Positions 41,438 to 49,817 of a stretch of 58,724 nucleotides of DNA are shown in pieces. Below the pieces are notes generated by a model that saw only the letters and a list, made by a program, of their open reading frames with translations, did not search any database and was not told where the DNA came from. Numbering within the stretch: the stretch's first letter is position 1; each line of letters starts with the position of its first letter. Both the position numbers and the translations under genes were made by a program. This DNA comes from Herbaspirillum frisingense (GTDB taxonomy: Bacteria; Pseudomonadota; Gammaproteobacteria; Burkholderiales; Burkholderiaceae_D): positions 1-58,724 of the forward strand of contig WNDX01000008.1 of the NCBI GenBank assembly GCA_009914615.1, read 5' to 3'.

Positions 41438-42203
41438 TCCCGAACCGGTGGTGCACGCGTCGGCTTCCCAGGGCGGCCAGCCCATCGTCAAGGTCGAAAA
41501 GATCTACAAGAGCTTCGGCGCCAACCAGGTGTTGAAGGGCGTCTCGTTCGAAGTGGCGCGCGGCGAGATGATCGCCATCATCGGCGCCTCCGGTTCCGGC
41601 AAGAGCACCGCGCTGCGTTGCATCGACCGCCTGGAAACCATCGACTCCGGCAGCATCGAAGTGGCCGGCATCCGGGTCGACGATCCCGGCGTCGATCTGC
41701 ACAAGCTGCGCCGCGAAGTGGGCATCGTGTTCCAGAGCTACAACCTGTTCCCGCACCTGACCGTGCTGGAGAACGTGATGCTGGCGCTGCGCCACGTCAA
41801 GATGCAAAGCAAGGGCGAAGCGCAGAAGGTGGCGCTGGCGGCGCTGGCGCAGGTGGGACTGGACGAGAAGGCGGGCGCTTATCCCGAGCAGCTCTCCGGC
41901 GGCCAGCAGCAACGCGTGGCCATCGCCCGCTCGCTGGCCATGGCGCCCAAGGTCATGCTGTTCGACGAAGTGACCTCGGCACTCGACCCGCAACTGACCG
42001 GCGAAGTGCTGCGCGTGATGGAAGACCTCGCCGCCGGCGGCATGACGATGATCCTGGTCACGCACGAAATGAACTTCGCCAAGCGCGTGGCCGACCGCAT
42101 CATCTACATGCACCAGGGCCGCGTCTGGGAAGTCGGCCCGGGCGAGATGCTGGACAACCCGCACACGCCGGAACTGCAGGCGTTCCTGGCGGCCGATCTG
42201 TAA
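41421..42203 (+). CDS. ABC transporter ATP-binding protein, polar-amino-acid type
   Basis: A 260-residue ATPase with Walker A GASGSGKST, Q-loop FQSYNLFPHLTVLENV, signature LSGGQQQRVAIARSLA, Walker B VMLFDEVTSALDP and switch His in VTHEMNF, closest in style to GlnQ/HisP. The first 20 residues are an extra Ala/Pro/Gln-rich tail. It powers the permease pair encoded upstream. Confidence 0.95.
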   Translation: MSAIANPEPVVHASASQGGQPIVKVEKIYKSFGANQVLKGVSFEVARGEMIAIIGASGSGKSTALRCIDRLETIDSGSIEVAGIRVDDPGVDLHKLRREVGIVFQSYNLFPHLTVLENVMLALRHVKMQSKGEAQKVALAALAQVGLDEKAGAYPEQLSGGQQQRVAIARSLAMAPKVMLFDEVTSALDPQLTGEVLRVMEDLAAGGMTMILVTHEMNFAKRVADRIIYMHQGRVWEVGPGEMLDNPHTPELQAFLAADL

Positions 42204-42311
42204 TCGGCAATTGGCAGCATTGCAGCACCGTAGTACATGCAGGTCCTCGGAGAAAATCCTGCATGCATGAACAACAAGAACCACCCATCGACACGAGAAC
42301 GGAGACCTATC

Positions 42312-43109
42312 ATGCCATTGAAGAAAGCTTTCACCCGCACCTGTATCGCCGCCCTGATGTTCGGCGCCTTCGCGCACGCCGCCATGGCCGACCAATTGGA
42401 TGACATCAAGAAGGCCGGCAAGATCCGTGTGGCCATCGCCATGGGCACCCCGCTGTTCAGCTACGCCGACGACAAGCTGCAACCCACCGGTTCCGACGTC
42501 GATACCGCCAAGCAGTTGGCGCAAGACCTGGGCGTGCAGCTGGAAATCGTCTCGGTGACCAACGCCGCGCGCGTGCCGACCCTGCAGGCCAACCGCGCCG
42601 ACGTCGTGGTGGCCGACCTGTCGATCACACCCGAGCGCCAGAAGGTGATCGACTTCTCGATCCCCTACGCCGTCATCAGCATCATCGTCGGCGGCCCCAA
42701 GAGCATGCAGATCAAGGACTATCCTGATCTGAACGGCAAGCGCATCGGCCTGACCCGCGCCACCGTCAACGACACCCCGACCACCCAGTTGGCCAAGGGT
42801 GCCGAGATCGTGCGTTATGAAGACGATGCGACCCTGATCACCTCGATGGTGACCGGCCAGGTGGAAGTGTTCTCCAGCACGCCATCCAACCTGCAGGAAA
42901 TGCAGAAGAAGGCGCCCGGCAAGAATCTGGAATTGAAGTTCGAGCAAAAGGTCTTCGACCTCGGCATCGCGCTCAACAAGAACCAGCCGCGCCTGAAGGA
43001 CTGGATCGACAACTGGGTCAAGACCAACATGAAGAACGGCAAGCTCAACACGATCTACAAGAAGTACCACGGCCGCGACCTGCCGGCCAGCGTGCAGAAC
43101 GTGCAATAA
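42312..43109 (+). CDS. Periplasmic substrate-binding protein of the ABC transporter
   Basis: A 265-residue family 3 solute-binding protein. Signal peptide about 1-26 (CIAALMFGAFAHAAMA), then the conserved IKKAGKIRVAIAMGTPLFSYAD opening, the VPTLQANRADVVVADLSITPERQKVIDFSIPY hinge signature and the LNGKRIGLTRATVNDT lobe. The aspartate in VDFS-like motif and the Arg of TPERQ are the usual carboxylate/amine contacts of amino-acid binders, so the ligand probably has a carboxylate. It starts 109 bp after the ATPase gene. Confidence 0.92.
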   Translation: MPLKKAFTRTCIAALMFGAFAHAAMADQLDDIKKAGKIRVAIAMGTPLFSYADDKLQPTGSDVDTAKQLAQDLGVQLEIVSVTNAARVPTLQANRADVVVADLSITPERQKVIDFSIPYAVISIIVGGPKSMQIKDYPDLNGKRIGLTRATVNDTPTTQLAKGAEIVRYEDDATLITSMVTGQVEVFSSTPSNLQEMQKKAPGKNLELKFEQKVFDLGIALNKNQPRLKDWIDNWVKTNMKNGKLNTIYKKYHGRDLPASVQNVQ

Positions 43110-43180
43110 GCATTTGCGCGCAGTGCCCCGGATCCGCGAGTGGTCCGGGTTTGCGTGTTTCCTCTCCTCCCACCCGATTG

Positions 43181-43209
43181 CCGGCCGATGATTCAGCCGG
43201 TTTTTTTTT
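43181..43209 (+). terminator. Intrinsic terminator of the ABC operon
   Basis: CCGGC (43181-43185) pairs with GCCGG (43196-43200), followed by nine T (43201-43209). A weaker hairpin, CCCGGA/TCCGGG, lies just upstream near 43129-43150. Confidence 0.75.
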
Positions 43210-43268
43210 GGTGACGGCGGATCCGGGGGCGGCATTCGGGCCTTGCCAGGCCCTCAAGAGCGGCCGCT

Positions 43269-43991
43269 TCAGCCGCCTTCGAAGATGCGCAGTCGGGCGC
43301 TTTCGATGTGATGGCGCATCGCGCGACCGGCGCCTTCGTGCGCGCCTTGTTCGATGGCTTCCACGATGGCCAGGTGCTCGTCGTCGATGGTCTTGATGCG
43401 CTCGACGCCCTGCGGGCGCCCCAGGTTTTGCGCCAGCTCCATGCATTGGCGGATCGGGCTGAGCGCATATTCGATGGTCGAGATGAAGAAGGGATTATGG
43501 GAGGCGCGCGCGATCGCCATGTGCAGCGCCAGATCCTCGTCCACACCGGTGGCGCCCCTGCGCTGGGCCTGGTGCAAGGCCTGGTAGGCTGCGCGCATGA
43601 CGGCGATGTCTTCCTGCGTGCGCGCCTGGCTGGCGATCTCGGCCGCGCCCACTTCCACGCACAGGCGGAAGGCGTAGTAGCGCTCGATGTCGTGGATGCT
43701 CTCTATCTGCGGCGACGCGCGCGTCTGCAGCGATGGCACCCGCTGCACGTAATTGCCCGAGCCCCGGCGCGAGACCACGATGCCTTCGGAGCGCAAGCGC
43801 GACAGCGCCTCGCGTATCGTGGTGCGCGAGGCGGCATAGCGCGCCGCCAGTTCCACCTCGGTTGGCAGCTTGCGGTTTTCCGCCAGTTCGCCGCGCAGGA
43901 TGGAGGCGATGATCAGCTTGCATATCTGCTCGGAGCGGCTGAGCGCATCCGCCGGCGCCGCGCCGCTATCTTCGGCTGGGATGTCTGACAT
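43269..43991 (-). CDS. GntR family regulator, FadR/FCD subfamily (second copy)
   Basis: A 240-residue regulator with a winged helix at about 15-80 (LSRSEQICKLIIASILRGELAENRKLPTEVELAARYAASRTTIREALSRLRSEGIVVSRRGSGNYV) and an FCD domain with the D-x3-H metal pattern (DEDLALHMAIARASHN) and late His residues. It is clearly different in sequence from the FCD regulator at 37791. It faces the ExuT-like gene across a 469-bp gap containing a canonical FadR-family operator at 44184-44202, which it probably binds. Confidence 0.9.
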   Translation of the reverse strand: MSDIPAEDSGAAPADALSRSEQICKLIIASILRGELAENRKLPTEVELAARYAASRTTIREALSRLRSEGIVVSRRGSGNYVQRVPSLQTRASPQIESIHDIERYYAFRLCVEVGAAEIASQARTQEDIAVMRAAYQALHQAQRRGATGVDEDLALHMAIARASHNPFFISTIEYALSPIRQCMELAQNLGRPQGVERIKTIDDEHLAIVEAIEQGAHEGAGRAMRHHIESARLRIFEGG

Positions 43992-44183
43992 GTACGATGA
44001 CTTCCGCTATTGAATTTGTTGGCAACACTATGAAGGACTCTCCGCGCAGGCGCAAGCCTGCCCGCCGGCAGTTGCGGCGGGAGGGCGGATGATCTGATCA
44101 CACAAGGCTTTCCCGGCGGCAAACGGACGCGAATTCGATTGACTTCCCGCCCGCCGGTCATTAGAGTTGTCCACCTGCATTGG

Positions 44184-44226
44184 AAATTAGTCGGACTAAT
44201 TTATCCTAACTTATACGACATCGTAC
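44184..44226. promoter_or_regulatory. Two operators upstream of the hexuronate transporter gene
   Basis: AAATTAGT-CGG-ACTAATTT (44184-44202) is a perfect 19-bp palindrome that fits the FadR-family consensus TNGTNNNACNA exactly. Site C, ATACGACATCGTAC (44213-44226), matches the motif at 38705 and 39717. A possible promoter TTAGTC (44187-44192), 18 bp, TTATAC (44211-44216) is covered by both. The rest of the 43992-44460 gap contains one doubtful leader reading frame (44276-44464). Confidence 0.65.
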
Positions 44227-44275
44227 AAATAAAACCGCAGCGAAAAATTACAATGAAGAAATATCGGAGACAGCT

Positions 44276-44464
44276 TTGAACCACATTGCGCCACGCGGCG
44301 CGTCTCTCCGCGTCACATCCACCCTGGATGCGGAAGACAGCGCGAGCCGGCATTCCCGCTCCCGGCCAGACATCCGCCGGACTGCCCGCAACCCGGCAGG
44401 CAGGACATGCGCTCGCCACGCCGCCTCAATACAAGCCAGAAGACCTCGAATGGAGACGCCATGA
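44276..44464 (+). CDS. Doubtful 62-residue leader reading frame
   Basis: A TTG start preceded by GGAGACAGCT (nearly the same leader as uronate dehydrogenase) opens a 62-residue frame that ends in an ATGA overlap with the transporter start at 44461. The composition is Arg/Ala/Ser-rich and does not look like a folded protein. The transporter also has its own GGAGAC site. It is listed because of the ribosome site and the overlap, not because I believe that it encodes a functional protein. Confidence 0.2.
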   Translation: MNHIAPRGASLRVTSTLDAEDSASRHSRSRPDIRRTARNPAGRTCARHAASIQARRPRMETP

Positions 44465-45720
44465 AGTACGTGAAAGGAATCCGCTGGTACATGGTGACGC
44501 TGGTCACCCTGGGCCTGATCATCAATTACCTGGCCCGCAATACCCTGTCCGTGGCCGCGCCGACCATGATGTCGGAGCTGCAGATGTCCACGCAGGAATA
44601 TTCATACATCGTGGTCGCCTGGCAGATCTGCTATGCGCTGATGCAGCCGGTGGCCGGCTTCGTGCTGGACGTGGTGGGCACCAAGATCGGCTTCGGCGCG
44701 TTCGCGCTGGCGTGGTCGCTGGTGTGCGCGGCGGCGGCGCTGGCCACCGGCTGGCAAAGCATGGCGATCTTCCGCGGCCTGCTGGGCATGACCGAGGCCG
44801 CCGGCATTCCCGGCGGCGTGAAGGCGGCGACCGAGTGGTTTCCGGCCAAGGAACGCTCGGTGGCGATCGGCTGGTTCAACATCGGCGCCTCGATCGGCGC
44901 CCTGTGCGCGCCGCCGCTGGTGGTGTGGACCATCCTGCACGGCGGCTGGAAGCTGTCCTTCGTGGTGGTCGGCATCCTGGGCGTGCTGTGGTTCGTGCTG
45001 TGGTCACTGTTCTACAAGAGCCCGCAGGACCAGAAGAAGCTCTCGCCGGAAGAACGCGACTACATCCTGGACGGCAAGGCGCCGCATCAGCAGGAACGTC
45101 CACGCAAGGAAAGCTGGATCAAGATCGTCCGCAGCCTGAACTTCTGGTCGATCGCCATCCCGCGCTTCCTGTCGGAACCGGCCTGGCAAACCTTCAACGC
45201 CTGGATTCCGCTGTACATGGCCACCGAGCGCCACATGAACATCAAGGAAATCGCGATGTTCGCCTGGCTGCCCTTCCTGGCCGCCGACATCGGTTGCGTG
45301 CTGGGCGGCTACATGAGCCCGTGGTTCCACAAGCATCTGAAGGTGTCGCTGTTCACCTCGCGCAAGCTGGTCATGCTGGTGGGCAGCCTGTCCATGATCG
45401 GCCCGGCCTGCGTGGGCTTCGTCGATAGTCCTTACGTGGCGATTGCCCTGCTGTCCATCGGCGGCTTCGCGCACCAGACCCTGTCCGGCGCGCTGTATTC
45501 GATCACCTCGGATGTGTTCAGCAACAACCAGGTGGCGACCGCCACCGGCCTGACCGGCATGAGCGGCTATCTGGGCGCGACGCTGTTCACTTTGCTGTTC
45601 GGTTTTCTCGTGACGCAGATCGGCTATGGCCCCTTGTTCATCGTGCTCGCCGTGTTCGACCTGGTGGCCGTCGCCGTGGTGTTCGCGATCGCGCGCCAAC
45701 GGCCGGAAGCGATGGCCTGA
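44461..45720 (+). CDS. exuT: MFS transporter, anion:cation symporter family (ExuT-like hexuronate importer)
   Basis: A 419-residue, 12-helix permease of the ACS family. The first helix and loop (RWYMVTLVTLGLIINYLARNTLSVAAPTMMSEL), AWQICYALMQPVAGFVLDVVGTKIGF and GLLGMTEAAGIPGGVKAATEWFPAKERSVAIGWFN are typical of hexuronate/aldarate importers. Hexuronate is preferred over glucarate because of uronate dehydrogenase nearby and the shared operator. It is monocistronic and divergent from the second FCD regulator. Confidence 0.85.
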   Translation: MKYVKGIRWYMVTLVTLGLIINYLARNTLSVAAPTMMSELQMSTQEYSYIVVAWQICYALMQPVAGFVLDVVGTKIGFGAFALAWSLVCAAAALATGWQSMAIFRGLLGMTEAAGIPGGVKAATEWFPAKERSVAIGWFNIGASIGALCAPPLVVWTILHGGWKLSFVVVGILGVLWFVLWSLFYKSPQDQKKLSPEERDYILDGKAPHQQERPRKESWIKIVRSLNFWSIAIPRFLSEPAWQTFNAWIPLYMATERHMNIKEIAMFAWLPFLAADIGCVLGGYMSPWFHKHLKVSLFTSRKLVMLVGSLSMIGPACVGFVDSPYVAIALLSIGGFAHQTLSGALYSITSDVFSNNQVATATGLTGMSGYLGATLFTLLFGFLVTQIGYGPLFIVLAVFDLVAVAVVFAIARQRPEAMA

Positions 45721-45834
45721 GCATAGGACGCGCTTTCCGGCCTTTTGCAGCGGCCCCGGCCTGATGCCCATGCCCGATCGTTCCCGATCATTTCCGATGA
45801 CGGGAAGGCGGCATCGGCCGGAGCAATCCCGGCC

Positions 45835-46506
<672 letters not shown>

Positions 46507-47385
46507 TCAGAAGGATTGCGCCTGCAGGCGGCTCCAGTGCTGCTCCAGGCGATCGCGCAAGCCTTCGCTGGCCGGCACGAAAGGTAGGCGCAGCGTGGGC
46601 GAACACCAGCCCTGGCCGGCCAGCAAGGCCTTCAGCGGCGCCGGGCTGGGTTCGGCGAACAGGTCGCCGACCAGCGGTTGCAGCGTCGCGGCGATGCGCC
46701 GGGCCTCGGCCACACGGCCTTCTCGGATCAGCGTTTGCATGCGCACATGCCATTCGGCGCGCACGTGCGCCGAGGCCGCGATCACGCCGTGCGCGCCCAG
46801 GCATAGCGCGGCGAAATTCTGGCTGTCATCGCCCGACAGTACGCTCAGCGGTGTCTCCTCGACCAGCCGCAGCATGCGCTCATTGCTGCCGCCGCATTCC
46901 TTGATGCCGACCACGCGCGGGTCGCGCGCGAGTTGCTGCAGGGTTTCCACTTCCACGTTGGCGCCGGTGCGGTAGGGGATGTTATAGACCAGCACCGGCA
47001 AGCCGGCGGCTTCGACCACGGCTTCGATGTGGCGGCGTATGCCTTCCTGCGAGGGACGCACATACAGCGGCGGCGTTACCAGCAAGCCGGTCGGATGCAG
47101 GCCCGCCACTTCGCGCGCCCGGCTCACTGCGGCGGCGGTGGCCGACGTCGAGATGCCCAGTACCAGCGGCAGTCCGGGTACCGCCTCGCTCAGGGTGGCG
47201 AACAGCGCCTCTTGCTCGCCGGCTTGCAGCAGCGCGCCCTCGCCGGTGGTGGCGCCGACCACCAGGCCGGCAACGCCTTGCAACGCGAGATGGCGCGCCA
47301 GGCGGGCCAGCGCGGGATGGTCGATCTGCTCACCCAGGAAGGGCGTGATGATGGGGACCCAGACGCCAGTGAAACATGTTTGCAT
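46507..47385 (-). CDS. DapA-family aldolase/dehydratase (dihydrodipicolinate synthase-like)
   Basis: A 292-residue TIM-barrel class I aldolase with the Schiff-base Lys162 (GIKECGG), Tyr134 in YNIPYRTG with Arg139, and the GATTGEG loop with Thr46-Thr47. These are the residues of true 4-hydroxy-tetrahydrodipicolinate synthase; the kept Arg139 (carboxylate contact for aspartate semialdehyde) favours a DapA activity, but a paralogue acting on a 2-keto-3-deoxy sugar acid is possible beside hexuronate genes. The frame extends 15 residues upstream; the ATG at 47385 gives the natural MQTCFTGVWVPIITPF start. Confidence 0.85.
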   Translation of the reverse strand: MQTCFTGVWVPIITPFLGEQIDHPALARLARHLALQGVAGLVVGATTGEGALLQAGEQEALFATLSEAVPGLPLVLGISTSATAAAVSRAREVAGLHPTGLLVTPPLYVRPSQEGIRRHIEAVVEAAGLPVLVYNIPYRTGANVEVETLQQLARDPRVVGIKECGGSNERMLRLVEETPLSVLSGDDSQNFAALCLGAHGVIAASAHVRAEWHVRMQTLIREGRVAEARRIAATLQPLVGDLFAEPSPAPLKALLAGQGWCSPTLRLPFVPASEGLRDRLEQHWSRLQAQSF

Positions 47386-47513
47386 GATTACCTCGTAAAG
47401 AACGGATTGAAGGAGCCGTTCCGTCGGCATGGCGCCGGACGAGGTCTGAACAGAAAGAGAGCAAGCGATTCAGTCCCGTCAGGCGATCCGCCGGACGGGA
47501 CGCGACATCCCCG

Positions 47514-47612
47514 TCAGCGGAGAAGCCGTTTTTTGGTTTTCAGCCCGGACATGCCGACGCACGCCGCCACGAGGGCAGAGACGATCAGGATGTCGGATTG
47601 CTTGCTGTGCAT
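47514..47612 (-). CDS. Possible 32-residue small membrane protein
   Basis: MHSKQSDILIVSALVAACVG then MSGLKTKKRLLR: a short N-terminus, one hydrophobic helix of about 14-16 residues and a strongly basic C-terminus, the layout of many small inner-membrane proteins. No good ribosome site precedes the ATG. It lies on the same strand upstream of the DapA-family gene. Confidence 0.35.
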   Translation of the reverse strand: MHSKQSDILIVSALVAACVGMSGLKTKKRLLR

Positions 47613-47725
47613 GGTGATGAAGAGAGCGGGCTGAGCCACGATATTAATCCAGGTCGCGCCAAAAGTTCAAAGGCGCTGTGGCAAGCGCGCGTCACTGCGC
47701 CCTCATCGCATCCCTTTGCCGCTCC

Positions 47726-48754
47726 TTATTGTCCACGCGGGCGCAGGATGAATTCGGTGATCGCCGGGACGATGCGTCCTTCCAACGGCAGATCGGTCGC
47801 GCCATAGGTGGCGAAGTTTTCCCTGGGATCATCCGAATCGACCTTCTTCAAGACATGATTGGCATCCGGGATCAGCACCATCTCCGCATCCGGATTGGCC
47901 GCCTTGAGCCGTTCCGCATCCTGCCGGCGCACCTGCAGATCCTTCAGGCCCTGCACGATCAGCACCGGCTTGTCATAGCCGGCGATCAGCGCCGCCGGAT
48001 CCAGCGCCATCTCGCTCATGAGAAAGCGCTGCACCTTGGGATGGAACAGCGGCATCAGCGGCGCATCGATCCTGTCGGCGGGGATGACATGCCCGGCCTC
48101 CAGTTCGCGCAGCGCAGCCAGCGCCTTGTCCAGCAGCGGCGCATTGGCGAGATTGGCGCGCAGCTGTTCTTCGAGGAGTTGCCCCAGCGGGCGTCCAGCC
48201 GCGGCGACCAATATCAGACCGCAGATGTCGCCCGGCGTGCGCGCCGCCGCCAGGCCGATCAGGCCGCCTTCGCTGTGGCCCAGCACCCAGACGCAGGAGG
48301 CGTTGGTCTGCCTGCGGATGCTGGCGATCCAGGCATGCACGTCGCCGGCGTAGTCGGCGATGGTGACGTCATCCGCGCTGGTCGCCGCCGCGGCGCTGCC
48401 GAACAGGCCGCGCTTGTCGATGCGCACCGAGGCGATGCCGCGTTCGGCCAGGCCCTGCGCCAGCAGGCGGTAGGTCGCGCCGCGTATGCCGTAGCGATTG
48501 TTGCCGTCGCGGTCGGTCGGGCCGGAGCCCGGCACGATCAGCACCACCGGCGCCTGCGGCGTCGTCGCCGGCGACAGCAGGGTGCCGCGCAATGGGCCCA
48601 GCGGTCCGGGCGCGGTGATTTCGGTCTGTGTCATCTCGGCCGCGGCGCCGGTGCTGATGGCGAGCGCGGCGGTGAGGCTGGCGATACGTTTGATGGAATC
48701 GGCCCGGGCGTTGGTTGAGTGTGATATCGGGGAGGACGGGGTCGCGCCGTGCAT
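47726..48754 (-). CDS. Exported alpha/beta hydrolase
   Basis: A 342-residue serine hydrolase. Residues about 20-39 (IKRIASLTAALAISTGAAA) look like a signal peptide with a long n-region. The catalytic domain has the oxyanion segment VPGSGPTDRDGNN, the nucleophile elbow GHSEGG, a late Asp/Glu region and the His in DANHVLKK, as in the YfhR/S9-like esterase-peptidase group. It starts 2 bp after the stop of the LysR gene at 48756 and is likely co-transcribed with it. The substrate is unknown. Confidence 0.82.
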   Translation of the reverse strand: MHGATPSSPISHSTNARADSIKRIASLTAALAISTGAAAEMTQTEITAPGPLGPLRGTLLSPATTPQAPVVLIVPGSGPTDRDGNNRYGIRGATYRLLAQGLAERGIASVRIDKRGLFGSAAAATSADDVTIADYAGDVHAWIASIRRQTNASCVWVLGHSEGGLIGLAAARTPGDICGLILVAAAGRPLGQLLEEQLRANLANAPLLDKALAALRELEAGHVIPADRIDAPLMPLFHPKVQRFLMSEMALDPAALIAGYDKPVLIVQGLKDLQVRRQDAERLKAANPDAEMVLIPDANHVLKKVDSDDPRENFATYGATDLPLEGRIVPAITEFILRPRGQ

Positions 48755-48755
48755 C

Positions 48756-49700
48756 TTAGCGCGGCGCCGGCAGGCTTGCTTCGGACAGCAGATCCGCCGT
48801 TGCCTCTTCAAAGCGCACGATCAGGAAGTCCAGCAAGGCGCGTACGCGCGGCGGCATGTAGCGCGTGCCATGGAAGACAGCGTGCACGCCGGCCTCGCTG
48901 ATGCAGTCGTCCGACAGCACGGGCTTGAGCGTGCCGGCGCGGATATCGTCGATCACGTCCCAGATGACCTTGCGCGCAATGCCCCGGCCGGCCAGCGCCC
49001 AGTCCCGCGCCAGGGCGCCATCGCTGGTTTCCCACGCGCGCTCCAAAGCGACCGTATGGCGCTGGCGGCGGCCGTTCTTTTCGAAATGGAAGACATTGAG
49101 CGGGCCGGTCGCGGTGACCAGCACGATGAAATCATGACTGGCCAGATCGGCCACCGACTGCGGCGCGCCATGCCGGGCCAGATACGCAGGCGCCGCACAC
49201 AGCACGCGCCAGTTCGGCGCCAGCCGCCGGGCCACCAGGGTGCCGTCGGCGGGCGCACCGAAGCGGATGGCAAGATCGATATCGTCATGCAGCAGATCGG
49301 AGAGCGAGTCGGACAAGGTCAGCGCGATCTTCACCTCGGGATGCCGTGCGCAGAATTCGCCCAGCCAATCGTTGAGCAGGCGGCGTCCGAAATCCGCGGA
49401 GGCGGAAAGACGGATCTTGCCGCGGATCGCCTCCTTGCCCGATTGCAGCGCGGCTTCCGCATCGTCGATGGCGCGCAGCGCGACCAGGCAGTGGTGCAGA
49501 TAGCGCTGTCCCTCCTCGGTCAGCCGGAGCTGGCGCGTGTTGCGATCGAAAAGGCGGGTTTGCAGCGCCGTCTCCAGCTTGGACAGCCTGGCGCTGGCCG
49601 CGGCCGGCGAGAGCTGCAGTTTGCGCCCGGCGGCGGATAGGCTGCCCAGGGCGGCAGTCTCGGCAAACAAGCGCATGTCTCCTAGTCTGTCGGTCGCCAT
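48756..49700 (-). CDS. LysR family transcriptional regulator
   Basis: A 314-residue regulator with a typical N-terminal winged helix (MRLFAETAALGSLSAAGRKLQLSPAAASARLSKLETALQTRLFDRNTRQLRLTEEG) and effector domain of the CrgA/PecT-like group. It diverges from the MFS exporter at 49818; the 117-bp gap holds a perfect palindrome containing a T-N11-A motif. The exported hydrolase gene follows directly. Confidence 0.9.
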   Translation of the reverse strand: MATDRLGDMRLFAETAALGSLSAAGRKLQLSPAAASARLSKLETALQTRLFDRNTRQLRLTEEGQRYLHHCLVALRAIDDAEAALQSGKEAIRGKIRLSASADFGRRLLNDWLGEFCARHPEVKIALTLSDSLSDLLHDDIDLAIRFGAPADGTLVARRLAPNWRVLCAAPAYLARHGAPQSVADLASHDFIVLVTATGPLNVFHFEKNGRRQRHTVALERAWETSDGALARDWALAGRGIARKVIWDVIDDIRAGTLKPVLSDDCISEAGVHAVFHGTRYMPPRVRALLDFLIVRFEEATADLLSEASLPAPR

Positions 49701-49711
49701 TTTTCATCTGG

Positions 49712-49730
49712 ATTTGAAAGTGATTCAAAT
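49712..49730. promoter_or_regulatory. LysR-type operator between LysR gene and MFS exporter
   Basis: ATTTGAA-AGTGA-TTCAAAT is a perfect 7-5-7 palindrome; its inner TGAAAGTGATTCA fits the LysR T-N11-A rule. It lies 11 bp upstream of the LysR start and about 90 bp before the exporter gene, as expected for shared control. Confidence 0.65.
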
Positions 49731-49817
49731 TCTAGACCAATTATCAAACCTGCCTCGCCTGCCTAAGCTGCGCATCCCGGCTCCTTCTTCGTGGAGCCCG
49801 TCACCAAAGGAATGACC

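Noticed and set aside
41424-43235. A 603-codon minus-strand frame opposite the ABC ATPase and binding-protein genes
   Set aside because: Low-complexity shadow of two clear genes.
46507-47385. Assignment as 5-dehydro-4-deoxyglucarate dehydratase (last step of the oxidative hexuronate pathway)
   Set aside because: The N-terminus and the kept Arg139/YNIPYRTG match DapA rather than the KdgD type; only the neighbourhood supports the other view.
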